In this document: positions 1 through 11,244 of the stretch, piece after piece
How positions within the stretch are numbered: the first letter of the stretch is position 1
How the letters are laid out: each line of letters opens with the position of its first letter
Source: Diphasiastrum complanatum
Lineage: Eukaryota; Streptophyta; Lycopodiopsida; Lycopodiales; Lycopodiaceae
NCBI GenBank assembly: GCA_029204225.1
Contig: CM055096.1
Location: forward strand, 32,790,487-32,854,486
DNA: 64,000 bases
Direction: 5' to 3'
Notes under the pieces: generated by a model
What the model was told of the DNA's origin: nothing
What the model saw: only the letters and a program-made list of their open reading frames with translations
Database searches by the model: none
Made by a program: the position numbers and the translations under genes

Positions 1-1034
1 GTAACCATGATTTATGTTCATTTGATGGGATCTTTTGACCAATGTTGGCAAACTATACCATTATCTGCTACTTGAATGAAATGTTGACCTATAGCTATAA
101 CGTAGATGTAAACCTTGACACGAACAACAAAACTTTGCAAAGGGAAAGAAAGCGGAGGACATCAGCCATCATGGGTGGAGGGGGTGCATATGAGAGGGCT
201 GGTAATGACAAAGTGAAGGTGGGAGCCTTCCCTTCTCTCCATGGCTAGATGACAGAGGAGCTGACAAAGGAGCAGGATCATAGAGAAAGGAAGGCATATT
301 ACAGACATTAATTTAACAAAACCCACATTGAAATGCAAAGCAAATCAACGAATAGATTACATACAATACGGCAGAACACGTAGAACCACCTTGCAACCAT
401 GATATACACTCTTGAAATTCTATATACAGTGCCATAGAATCAGTTTCGTTGTTCAAATAGACATTCACAACCTCCTACAACTTGGATCAAAGGTATAAGT
501 AGCGACAAAATCATGAAAAGATAGAAGCAATATCTTGAGAAAGGTCCCAACAAACCCTCTAGAAGTTGAATGCACATAAACATGACCGACATGCATGCAA
601 CCTCTGTAAGCCCCTTCATGGATGCAGGAGCAGAAGACACGAAGATGTTGAAGCTTCTTCGAAGTTTTGCGAGCCACAGTAATCGTGAAGGCCCAAGTAC
701 TTATTTTTTATGATAAAAAGCGAAAAAAACAAAAGCACCCAAGCACCTAAAAAACAAACATGAATTTTTGGGTAGAGTTGTTGACTGCGACCGGCTAGGC
801 GTAGGCTCCGAAGTGACATCTTAAGGGCTTGTCCCTCCCATGCCATTGCCCACCAAGGTTGTATATATGTTGTCTTATATAACCAACCATTAACACATTG
901 CAAAAAAAACATAACCAATTTATCTATTGTGGCACTGCAATTGTGTGGTTGAAAATTGTGATAGTGGAGAACAAGATCATCAAGCTCTAGTTTTCGTCTC
1001 TTTTTTCAGTGGATCTACACCAAAGGTTGCAGCC
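1..1034. other. Non-coding stretch upstream of the kinase locus
   Basis: No domain-bearing ORF and no splice-supported exon was found on either strand. The short open frames have no recognisable similarity and overlap one another antisense. The stretch may hold the promoter and 5'UTR of the kinase locus that begins near 1035, but I see no convincing TATA element. Confidence 0.4.
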
Positions 1035-1602
1035 ATGGCCACTCCTCCCTACTCTGCAGATCTTAACGAATTTTATCAGTTTCTACCGAATCGAGAGCAG
1101 CAACAGCCTCAAGATATTTCCTTGCCTGATTATGCGGATGTTTCTATGTCGGAGAGTTTCCATGCTGGAGAACAAAATGATCTTTTCTTGTCTCTTTCTT
1201 GTGGAAATACACCACAAGGTTCATCCATGGCTACTCCTGCGTGCACCAAGCAATTCACACACAGATGTTAATTATCCACAGCAAGCCCAATCTAATCAGT
1301 TTCCACAGGAGTACCGAGGGAACTTGCACCCTGCAGCCATGGTAGGGCAGCAACAGCCTCAAGAGGATATTCCTGTTCCTGATTATGTAGATCTTAATTA
1401 TCCGCCGCAAATCGAATTTTATCAGTTTCTACCGGATCAAGGAGACTTGCATCCTGCAGCCGTGGTAGGGCAGCAACAGTCTCAAGATACTTCTGTGCGG
1501 CCTGATTATGCGGATGTTTCTATGTCAGAGAGGTCTAGAGATTACATCTTGTCTCTGTCTTGTGGGACTACACCACAGGTTGCAACCATGGCCACTGCGT
1601 AG
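1009..1602 (+). repeat. Degenerate coding repeats at the kinase N-terminus
   Basis: Two to three diverged copies of a 60-70 residue unit containing EFYQFLP, QQQPQD, PDYADVSMSE and LSLSCGxTPQ. The first copy is in one frame and the later copies are in the next frame, so an indel lies near 1240. The DNA motif around ccATGGCcact recurs at about 1035, 1227 and 1588. The units are Pro/Gln-rich and probably disordered. Confidence 0.6.
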
Positions 1603-4600
1603 ACGCAGCATATAGATGTCAGTGACCCACCAGACCCAGTTTTGTCCACTTCTACAGGAAAAATTTATTTGGCATAGTGCAGATCTTTTAGATCTTGTCA
1701 GTGCATCATACAGGAAAATATGTGATTACATTGAGCATGATCGGATCAAGTTCAATGTAAGGCAGGTGAAATATCTGGTGAAGAAACTTCTCAAACCAGC
1801 CATGGAAGATAAAGTCCCATGTGTGACTGCATACGGACGTTATAATCAATCACAAATGTCAGGTGTGCTTAGTATTCTGATCTTATAGCGCTATAGAATG
1901 AGTTAGTCCAGTATAGTCATATGATCATTACCTCAAAATAAGTATTGTTTTGAATCCTGATAAGAGGAAGAAAAAAAAATTCATATTTTTCTATATTCTG
2001 TTTGTGAAATAATTGCGTACTCTTTCTAGGTAAATATCGATCAAATGTTTGATAAAATTGAATAACATTTTTCTCATTACAATTCTTTTTAACAACCAAT
2101 ATTGGGATACTTCTTTTTTATTCCTTTCAAATTGGTAACAGTTTAAGCGCTTAGAGTAAATCATCAATCTATATTCCATATCTGTTATAATCACTTTTAA
2201 AGTGAAGAAGATCGGTCCTTTTCATTCACAGTACTGAAGGAGTTTCTGTGGCTGATCAAAGCGGTAGAGATGATGGTAGAGTGTTGTTCGCACACAATCT
2301 GTGAGTTACTGAAGTGCATCAAATTTATGGACATCTGGTGCATGGACAGGATGCTCTATCTTGATGATGATATTGGGGATATTCGTGATCAAATATGTCT
2401 CACACTTGAATTAGATGAGGAATCAGTGAACGGATCCCTACATGTGCTAGACGAGCCGAATGTCATCGATCTTGACACCAAGGACATGCAGTTACGGTGC
2501 GGCGACGTGATCGACAAGCCAGCCAGTGGAGGCTGTTCTATCGAATTCAAGGTGGCGAAGATCCTATTCTCAAAACTTGGCAGAATCCATCAGCAGAACT
2601 TGACCTGCAGTACCATTCCAAATTCTCCTCGGATTTCTCCAAAGGATCTCACGCAGCGGAAGTTTCTTGGAAAGGGCCGCTGTCCTGTGTTCCAATTCGA
2701 GTGGCTGGGAAACATATTTGCAGGGAAGGTTTTTGAGGCAGAAATTAGTAGAGATCCTCTCGAGTTTGAAAGATTTGGGAGGAGTTGCAGGCGGGAAGCC
2801 GAGATCCTCTCGACCTTTCAACATCCCAATATCGTGCAGCTACGGGGTTATTGCATCGACGCTGAAAGGAACACCTGCACTCTTTTGCTCGACCTTATGA
2901 GCCATGATTTGTCCCATTTCTTGAGAACACGAACACATCGCCACCCCTTTCTAATCTTGAAGCCGTAAACATCATGCTGCAGATCGCAGAAGGTATGAGG
3001 TACTTGCACAAGCGAGGAGTGATGCATCGAGACTTGAAAGCGAGGAATGTGTTGGTGGAGCTCTTCCATCCACACCCGGTGTTCAAAAACGAGGGCTGTA
3101 TCTCATCGGTGAAGATTTGTGACTTCGGGTTGTCGAAAATTAAGACCGCCAGCTCCAAATTCACCTCGCCTCATGTGGGCACAACCTTCTGGCGTGCTCC
3201 AGAAGTCTTTAAAGACGAAGCTCATGACAAGAAATACTCAAAGAAGGCGGATGTCTACAGCTTCGCTATAACCTGCACTGAGATTCTGACTGGAGAGTCA
3301 CCAACCTTTGAAGATATACTCATGACAGATTTGTATCGCTGCATCACCGAGAAGGGCATGAGACCACCTTTGCCTTGCAGCTGTCCAGGTTACTTGGCCG
3401 CCTACCTTCAAAAGTGCTGGGCAACCTTACCCAAAGATCGCCCTCCTTTCTCCGAAATCTGCAGGATGCTTAGACATCTCAAGGGATTGCTGATAAGAGC
3501 CGGATCGGACGATAATTTCCTCTTTTCTTCCGTCAAGGATATTGATTTGGAGGAAATGGCAAAGCACTTGGGTGTGAAATGGTGTATTGATGAGATTTTG
3601 AAGTGCGGGGATAACGATAAAGTTAGATTACTCAGGACAGCATCGAAGAGTAAGGTTTTTGCTTCAAATCGGGAATTCAAGAGGAAGCTGGTGAAAGTAG
3701 GGGATCACTTCGCAAATTGGAGAGGAACGAAGCATAAATACTGTCTTGCGGCTGAGATGTTTTCCATTGGGGGATTTTTACGCTGGCCTAGGGCTAACTG
3801 GAAGCTGGGTCTTCTCTATGAATTCGGACTAGGAGTACCTATGGTCGATGAAGAGTATGCCGTGCGGCTTTACCACGAAGATACAACTGCAAGCGCGTCT
3901 GTGGAGCTTGGACGGTGCTTCAAAATGGGGATTGGTGTGAAATCGAGAGACAACAATTTGGCTTCATTCCACTTTAAGAAAGCAGTTGATCGTCAGAATA
4001 AAAGCGGAAAAGCAATTCAGTGTGTGGTGGAACTCATTGATATTGTAGCCAATGGATCGGATGAAGAGCTTTATGATATAGCATGCAAAAGATTGTCTGA
4101 TCTCTCTACACTTGAATGTGAAGTTTATTTTCATAGTTACCGCCATTGGATCCTTGCGGGGCCGAATGAGATCAACATAAAAACATTAATCGATGCTTTA
4201 GCTAATCCAAGGACGCTAGACAACAGAAAGTATATAATCACAAAATTGCTACATGAAGTAATTCAGGCGTGTGATTTCTATGTTTGGGAAGATTGGGTTG
4301 ATCATGATGGTAAGTGCAGCCATTACGCTCTTTCCATTATCAAGGCCGGAGGAGTGGAAGCAGTGGTGCAGTTGATGTGCTCAATCGTGATCAGCTGGAT
4401 CAGAAAATAACAAAAGGATTAGCGGAGGCAGCTGATGATGACATTTCCTCTCTTTTGGGGTACCTACGAAATGATGTCGAGCGACGGGATGATGACGAAC
4501 CCCTTCGTTGGTTAACTAGACATGTGTACTTTCTTCAGGAACGTGGTGCAGCATCGACAGATCAGAGCTTAACGAAAGGATTAGCGGAGGCATTGAACAA

Positions 4601-4820
4601 TGGCATGATTCCCTCTCTTTTGGGGTGCCTACGACATGATGCTGAGCGAGAGAATGATGACGACGTCCGCCTTGGTTTTGGTTGGTCGCTACTCTTGGAG
4701 ATCCTACGTTTGGATCCAGTCAAGGCATGGCTGAGCCAGTGGAAAGATGTAGTTACAGACATTTTCAGGCTCCAGCAATTACATTTAGAAAACTTACACA
4801 AGAGATATGCGAGCAATTAA
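1035..4820 (+). pseudogene. Multidomain protein kinase with Sel1-like and helical-repeat tail; frame broken
   Basis: A Ser/Thr/Tyr-type protein kinase fused to repeat domains, probably cytosolic signalling. Order: imperfect repeats (1009-1602); a helix-rich segment (about 1658-1862, continued 2232-2400 after an intron); kinase N-lobe with glycine loop LGKGRCPVF and lysine in AGKVFE (about 2725); catalytic HRDLKARNV (about 3024), DFGLS (3121) and APE-type FWRAPEV (about 3190); Sel1-like units of LGLLYEFGLGV type (about 3750-4010); and a C-terminal helical repeat-like tail ending in TAA at 4818-4820. Catalytic residues look intact, but the frame shifts by -1 at 2945-2950 (C/T run, between helices D and E) and again at about 4375-4386. 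A TAG interrupts the N-terminal repeats at 1600, with a further shift near 1240. These could be decay or small assembly indels. The start ATG at 1035 lies in gccATGgcc. Kinase identity is firm; coding status is not. Confidence 0.75.
1863..2231 (+). other. Predicted phase-1 intron in the kinase gene
   Basis: The donor is AG|GTGTGC at 1862/1863 and the acceptor is TTCATTCACAG| at 2231. Removing it joins the open frame ending in SQMS to VLKEFLWLIKAVEMM without a stop, in the frame of the downstream kinase N-lobe. The interior is AT-rich, as expected for a plant intron. Read by eye only; no transcript evidence. Confidence 0.6.
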
Positions 4821-5881
4821 CCATTATAATGGGCTTCCATTACGAACCTTTGTAAATAAATCATGAAATGAAAACATATCATTGAGGAAGATTGGCTTCC
4901 ATTAGATCTGATTAGTTTACAACTTCACTCATGTATGCAAATACTCATCTCCCAAGGCTTGTGTTGGATTTTCCTATGTAATGCAACAACTACACAAAAT
5001 GTTCCATCCATAACATTGTGGAAAGATCTCAAATATTTCACAAAGCTCTTTCAAACGATGTATTTTTATTCTATATTTACAAAAAGAATGATTTTCATAA
5101 GAAGAAGAATATGTAGACTCATTTGAACAACCTTGTCATTAGCAAGGGAATTACTTAGCTAAAAGATATCATCCATTGTCAACTATTTCAGTTTTGATAT
5201 CGTTCTTAAATATTGCTCATCTCGAATGTCTTGAGCGTTCTGAAAATTTTTCAAAACACATGATTATCTCATTTTTGTAATTACCAATTACTTCATTATG
5301 TGTCTCTTCTTGGCAATGACAATTCGTCTTTAGCAGAGACAGAGATTATGCTATTGTACTTTGTTGTTTGCTATTTTTTTCAAAATGCAACTTCTTTTAG
5401 CTACAACACAACGGCATTAAACATGCATGATGAGTTCAAATTTTACTTCAAAAATGTAAATTTTCTAAACACTTTTTTTGTTAAGATGTTAGACAAATCT
5501 GCATGTGCCTTTAATGTCATTGAAATGAATTCAAGATAGTAAAAAACAACAATTCTTTGACTGCATATTTGCACATGTCAATTTCAAAACAATATTTGCT
5601 TACAATTAGCAGGACATGAAAGCAACAACAGAAAGGAACTTGAAATGGCAAAGAACTCACCTACCAATTGTTTTGATGCATTTCAACATCTTTACAAATT
5701 TAGCATTTATCACAATGATACAAAGTCCAAAAGAATTGGTATTATATCTTGTGAAAGCATGTAACTAAAGCTGTTTGCAAATAATGTTGAGCAATGGAAC
5801 TAGTGGCTTATCCGCTTTAGTGCCCTTCAGTGTAGGGCAATATTCTATCAATCATTAGTTTATCTCTACTATACAGTATCG
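4821..5881. other. Non-coding AT-rich interval
   Basis: Follows the kinase stop codon. The expected gag and protease of the gypsy element beginning at about 5882 are not recognisable here, so that element looks 5' truncated or its 5' part is eroded beyond recognition. Confidence 0.4.
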
Positions 5882-6430
5882 TCTCAACCCAAAGTACTAT
5901 CTGATGGTGAAAGATGAACTCAACAAGCACCTTAAGGCAGGTATTATCTATTTCATCTTAAGTAGTGAATGGGTATCTCCTATTGTTGTAGTTCCAAAAA
6001 AGAAAACTGGCAAGATTCGAATTTGCCAGGATTTTAGGAAGCTGAATGCTGCTACAAAGAAAGATCACCACCCATTACTTTTCACAAATTCCATTCTAGA
6101 TCAGGTCGCTGGGGCAAGAACATTACAATTTCTGTGATGGCTTCTCTGGCTACAATCAAGTTGGAGTTAGGAAGGAGGATCAACCAAAGACCACTTTTAC
6201 TACTGATTGGGGCACTTATGCCAACAATAAAATGCCCTTTGGTCTTTGTAATGCACCAACTACTTTCCAGAGAATTATAATGCTAATTTTTGTTGCTTTT
6301 CTAAGAACATTTCTCGAAATTTTCATTGATGATTTCTGTGTTTAACGTATATAGAAACTGAAAATTACATTGCAGAGGTGTCGAGACATTTGTTTGTCAC
6401 TTCACCATGAAAAATGTTTTTTCAATATGA

Positions 6431-6502
6431 GAGAAGGTATACTTTTTGGCCATAGAATATCTAGCAGAGAAGGTATACTTATGGGCCATAGAATATCTAG
6501 CA
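6431..6502 (+). repeat. 36-bp in-frame tandem duplication inside gypsy RT
   Basis: Two adjacent 36-bp copies starting at 6431 and 6467 encode EGILFGHRISSR and EGILMGHRISSR. Being a multiple of three it does not shift frame, and only one or two bases separate the copies. Confidence 0.85.
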
Positions 6503-7169
6503 GAGGAATTGAAGTCGACAAAGATAAAGTCGAAGTGATAAAGAATCTGTTGATACCAACGAATCTATGTGAATTAAGAGGTTTCTTAGGACATGTTGGT
6601 TATTATCGAAGATTTATCTAGAATCATGCCTATATTACTGCAGCCCTTACACAGCTACTTAAGAAGTATGTTGCTTATATTTGGATGGCAGCACAATAGA
6701 AAGCATTTGAAGAACTCAAGCACAGACTGATTAATGCTCCAATTCTTAGACCACCTAACTGGACAAAACTATTTCATTGTAATGTTGATGTGTCAACATT
6801 TGCTATTGGCGTTTGTCTGAGCCAAAAGGACGAACAGAAGAAAGACCATCCAATATATTATGCTAGTCGTCAGCTTAGTTCCTCGGAGAAAAATTATTCG
6901 GCAACAGAAAGGAAAGCACTTGGAATGATTTTTATTGTAAAGAAATTTTGGCATTATTTGTTGGGATATGCTTTTATATTCCATGTTGATCATTATGCTT
7001 TAAAATATTTTGTTAATAAACCTGATTTATCTGGGCGAATTGCTCGTTGGGTTTTGTTGCTACAAGAGTTCACATATCAAGTTGAGCTTCATCAAGGAAA
7101 GTATCATACTAACGTTGATTATCTTTCATGACTTAGTACAGGAAGGATTGAAGAACGATTGAATGACGA

Positions 7170-7174
7170 CTTTC
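7170..7174 (+). repeat. Target-site duplication, left, of copia D
   Basis: CTTTC immediately before the LTR. It is matched by CTTCC at 11240-11244 immediately after the right LTR (4 of 5 bases). The gypsy frame resumes after the right copy. Confidence 0.65.
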
Positions 7175-7863
7175 TATCAAAAATGGTGAACTCCTGCAAC
7201 TTTTCCGCAACACAAACACAAAGCGAAGGTAGAACGGAGAACAATTCGTGAAAGTCGACGTCCCTTGACTCGAAGGACGAACAATTCGCGAATCATTCGT
7301 GAATCGTAAACATACCTCCAGGACCGCAACAACCGCAAAGGGATGCAAAACGAAAATATACGAAAGAAACAAAACTGATTAGTTGATTAGCATTAACTAG
7401 TCTTGTAATTCTCTGTTTTAGCTGTCTTGTAAACTCCATGCAATGGAGATATATAAACTATTCTCCTGAATCATAATGTAGAATCTGAATATCAGAATTC
7501 TGTAATATTGAGACAGAGAGAGAGAGAGACGTAACGAGTAGAGCAGAAAAGAAAAATACTAGAAACGAAAGAGTTGTGCATGAAAGTCTGCCAATGAGCA
7601 GAACACAGCGAAAAGAGTAGAGCGTCGGGCCGCCAACGAGCGAGACACTAACGATCTCGCTCCAAAATCAAACTGATAATACAATTGTTCTATTTTCGTG
7701 CATCTCCTTGTCTTGTGCCATCTGTCTTGATTTCTAGAATAGAATGTGTTCTATGATGTGCAGTCACGTGTCTAAGTTCCTATGAAGCTTTCGCGCAAAA
7801 GAAAATTCAAAGACACAAAATCATTCGCGACAACGAAAACGAAAAAGAAACAGTTTCGCGACA
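7175..7863 (+). repeat. Left LTR of copia D
   Basis: Begins TATCAAAAATGGTG (the right LTR begins TGTCAGAAATGGTG) and ends TTTCGCGACA. It is about 100 bp shorter than its partner because of one indel after position 7370. A short GA run lies at about 7518-7530. Confidence 0.85.
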
Positions 7864-7876
7864 TGGTATCAGAGCC
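7864..7876 (+). promoter_or_regulatory. Primer binding site of copia D
   Basis: TGGTATCAGAGCC directly abuts the LTR terminal CA. This is the usual plant copia PBS, complementary to the 3' part of initiator tRNA-Met. Confidence 0.9.
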
Positions 7877-7929
7877 ACAGGTTATCACTACTGATATCTA
7901 AGCAGTGAATTGGTCTCAAGATCTCAAGG

Positions 7930-8970
7930 TCCGAAACTGAGTTCTGCAAAGCCTGTCAAAAAGGCAAACAATATCGAAATCCATTCACGCATGAGGAAAG
8001 AAGAGCCAAGGAAGTTCTTGAACTCATCCACTCTGATGTCTGTGGACCGATGAAGATGGATTCGCTCTCAAGTTCGAGGTATTTTCTGACGTTCATAGAT
8101 GATTACAGCCGGATGACCACGATCTACTACTTAAAAAAAAAATACGAAGTGTTTGATTCCTTCAAGAAGTTCCTGGCATTTGCAGAGCGACACACCTCGA
8201 AAAAGATACAGATCTTTAGATCTGACAACGGAGGTGAATACAAAAGCAAGGAATTCTCAAATTTTTATGAGGAACAGGAGATAGAACATCAGTTCACTCT
8301 TGCATACACAGAAGAATACAATGGTGTTGCAGAAAGAAGAAACAGAATGCTAGTCGAAGGAGCCAGATGCATGATGGCACAGGCTCAATTTCCAGGTCAA
8401 TTTTGGGCTGAGGCAATAGCTGTAGCTGTACACCTGCAAAACAGATCAACAACGACAGTGCTTGATAACAAGACACTGTACGAAATGTGGACAGGTAGAA
8501 AGCCTGATCTAACATACGTACGTGTGTCCGGATGTGCAGCATATAAGCACATTCCAAAAGAAAAAAGAAACAAGCTCGGTGACAAATCAGAGCAAAAAAT
8601 CATGGTCGGCTACTCGAACAAAACACAAGTGTACAGGCTCTACGATCCAACCACAAAGAAGGTTGTTTCGAGTAGAGATGTGAAGTTCGATGAGTCCAGA
8701 TTTCCTGGACTAAGAGACGAAAGAGGCCATGAGATATTCACATTGTTGCCTATTCAAGAGGGAGATCGAGGACAGTCATCAAATCGGAATGCAGAGCCAC
8801 AGACTCCAGAGCAGCAGGAAGCAGAAGATCAACCCCACGAACAAGACACGTTCGAGCAGCGACAAAACGAACCTAGAAGGTACAAAGAAGACCTCCAGAC
8901 CGTTACTCTAACAATCTTTAGTGGAGCGAAGACACACAATTCGAGTACTGCAACTTCATTGAAGATCTAG
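7930..8970 (+). pseudogene. Copia D integrase
   Basis: The open frame contains the end of the zinc-binding part (CKACQKGKQ), the core with IHSDVCGPM, FIDDYSRM, RSDNGGEYKS and NGVAERRNR (the D, D and E catalytic positions are present), and the C-terminal GYSNKTQVYRLYDP and VSSRDVKFDES segment. The frame closes at 8970 before the linker to RT. A full copia polyprotein would continue without a stop. Confidence 0.85.
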
Positions 8971-9023
8971 CAACATATCAAGAAGCTATCCAGAGTTCAG
9001 AGGGAGAATTTTGGAAGTAGGCA

Positions 9024-9506
9024 ATGTCAGAGGAGATCGAGTCGATGAGGCAAAACGAGGCATGGACATTAGAGCCACTGCCAAAAAATAGGAAAATAGT
9101 CGACAACAAGTGGGTGTACAAGAAAAAGATGAAATCAGATGGCACCATTGGCCGCTACAAGGCAAGGCTTGTCGCGAAGGGCTATACGCAGAGATATGGT
9201 GTTGATTATTTCGACACATATTCGTCGATGGTCAAGATGACAAGCATAAGACTACTCCTTGCATACGCCACACAGCACAATCTGAAAATTCACCAGATTG
9301 ATGTGAAAACAGCCTTTCTCCACAAAGATCTAGAGGAGAAAATCTTCATGAAGCATCTTGAAGGTTTTGAAGACCCCGACAATCAACAATATGTCTGTCG
9401 GTTGCAAAGATGCATCTATGGCTTAAAACAGGCATCACGAGCTTGGTATAAGAAGCTCGATGGTCTTTTGAAGTCTCTAGACTTCGATCCTACACGACCG
9501 GACTGA
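9024..9506 (+). pseudogene. Copia D reverse transcriptase, N-terminal half
   Basis: Contains NKWVYKKKMKSDG, YKARLVAKGYTQRYGVDY, HQIDVKTAFLH and CIYGLKQASRAWYKKL. After about 9490 the frame stops and the YVDD-containing segment is missing; the sequence resumes in the downstream thumb/connection region, so the catalytic centre is deleted. Confidence 0.85.
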
Positions 9507-9613
9507 TCAAAGACACGAAGAGTCATATTTCTAAAAGTTATGAAATCACATATTGTGGAGAAGCAACAAAATGCCTCGAGCTGGAGATCAGAAGAGATCG
9601 AACAAAGGGCGAA

Positions 9614-10450
9614 ATGCACTTAAGTCAGTCAGAATATGCGAGAAGGGTGCTCAAGCAGTATCACGTGATGGACTGCAAAGAAGAGGCCATACCAATGATA
9701 GCTGGAGCCAAGCTCACAAAGCAGGATTGTCCAAAAACGGAAGAGGAAGAACAGAAGATGGCAGGTATACCCTACCAAAACTTGATCGATAGTATGATGT
9801 ACCTTACAATTTTTACCAGACCCAATCTAGCTTTTTCTGTTTACGCATTGAGCCAATTCTCTTCCAATCTTGGCATGGCACATTGGCAAATGGCAAAATG
9901 AATCCTACAATATCTAAAGGGTACCCAGAATATGGGATTAACGACGAAAGAAAGGAATTTGAGCTGCATCACTACAGTGAAGCAAGTTGGGCGAGCTGCA
10001 AAGATGACAGCAAGTCCATAACTGGAGGATGTACCATAGTCTGTGGAGCTGCAATCAGCTGGATATTCAAAAAAAAAACTTTGGTAGTTCAATCCTCTTG
10101 CGAAGTTAAATACGTCGCAACTTCAAATGTGGCGAACGAGGTAGTGTGGCTGCAAATGATGCTGGAAGCAATCGGGATACCATAGGAAGGGCCATGTACG
10201 ATGATGATGGACTCTCAGAGTGCCATTTAATTGTCCCTGGATCCTGTCTTCCATTCAAAAACAAAACACATACCTCTAAAGTACCATCACATTCGAGATT
10301 TAATCTCGAAAGGAGAGCTCCAGGTCCAGTATATAAAATCAGAAGACATGATTGCAGATCTGCTCACGAAGCTGCACGACAAGCCACTCTTTGCCAAGCA
10401 AAGAAAGGCAATTGGATTAAACGTGCAAACCTACAAGGTTCAAGAGGGAG
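9614..10450 (+). pseudogene. Copia D RT connection and RNase H remnant
   Basis: Frame pieces carry SQSEYARRVLKQYHVMDC, ARP-type TRPNLAFSVYALSQF, SKSITGGCTIVCGAAISW, and HSKTKHIPLKYHHIRD followed by ADLLTK. They are split over three frames. The terminal purine run AAGAGGGAG (to 10450) is the polypurine tract that primes plus-strand synthesis, directly before the right LTR. Confidence 0.8.
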
Positions 10451-11239
10451 TGTCAGAAATGGTGAACTCCTGCAACTTTGCCACAACACGAACACAAAGC
10501 GAAGGTCGAACGGAGAACAATTCATGAAAGTCAACATCCCTTGACTCGAAGGACGAACGATTTGCGAATCATTCTTGAATCGTAAACATACCTCCAGGAC
10601 CGCAACAACCCCGAAGGGACGCAAAACAAAAATATACAAAAGAAACGAAAAGAACGAAGGTGAATCCTTAGAGCTGCCAGCTGGCAACTCAACGGGCTTG
10701 GAGTCATAGACTTCACCCCCAACTGAAACTAATGGCAGCAACAAAGAGTAATTGATTAGTTGATTAGCATTAACTAGTCTTGTAATTCTCTGTTTTAGTT
10801 GTCTTGTAAACTCCACGCAGTGGAGATATATAAACTATTTTCCTGAATCATAACGTAGAATCTGATTATCAGAATTCTGTAATACTGAGACAAAGAGAGA
10901 GAGAGACGTAGCGAGTAGAGCAAAAAGAAAAATACTAGAAACAAAAGAGTTGTGCATGAAAGTCTACCAACGAGCAGAACACAGCGAAAAGAGTAGAGCG
11001 TCAGGCCGCCAACGAGCGAGACACTGACGATCTCGCTCCAAAATCAAACTGATAATACAGTTGCTCTATTTTCGTGCATCTCCTTGTCTTGTGCCATTTG
11101 TCTTGATTGCTAGAATAGAATGTGTTCTGTGATGTGCAGTCGCATGTCTAGGTTCCTGTGAGGCTTCCGTGCAAAAGAAAATTCAAAGGTACAAAATCGT
11201 TCGTGACAACGAAAACAAAAAAGAAACAGTTTCGCGATA
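10451..11239 (+). repeat. Right LTR of copia D
   Basis: Begins TGTCAGAAATGG and ends TTTCGCGATA (terminal CA mutated to TA). It contains about 100 bp (roughly 10648-10746) absent from the left LTR. The TATA-like segment GGAGATATATAAACTA occurs in both LTRs and is a plausible promoter. Confidence 0.85.
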
Positions 11240-11244
11240 CTTCC
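11240..11244 (+). repeat. Target-site duplication, right, of copia D
   Basis: CTTCC, one mismatch from CTTTC at 7170-7174. The gypsy coding sense resumes immediately afterwards. Confidence 0.6.

Larger units (their letters stand above)
5882..7174 (+). mobile_element. Ty3/gypsy relic, 5' part: reverse transcriptase and RNase H
   Basis: The RT starts in fragments such as WVSPIVVVPKKKTGKIRIC and DFRKLNAAT, continues with DGFSGYNQVGV and MPFGLCNAPTTFQR, has a FIDDF catalytic box (about 6325), and ends with LRGFLGHVGYYRRFI. RNase H follows (HPIYYASRQLSSSEKNY, then DHYALKYF) and runs to about 7131. Several in-frame stops and shifts show it is dead. Motif wording resembles the Athila/Tat-like non-chromovirus branch (inference). 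The element continues at 11,245 beyond a nested copia insertion. Confidence 0.85.
7175..11239 (+). mobile_element. Copia element D, internally deleted, nested in the gypsy relic
   Basis: A Ty1/copia LTR element lying between the RNase H and integrase coding of the host gypsy element. The LTRs are 7175-7863 and 10451-11239. The PBS follows the left LTR and the polypurine tract precedes the right LTR. The interior is only about 2.6 kb: gag and protease are absent, and the PBS region runs almost straight into integrase. The RT catalytic box is also missing. The element cannot have moved in this form unaided. Gene order integrase-RT-RNase H is diagnostic of copia. Confidence 0.9.

Noticed and set aside
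2570-3164. Antisense ORFs across the kinase domain
   Set aside because: Shadows of the kinase coding frame; composition follows the sense strand.
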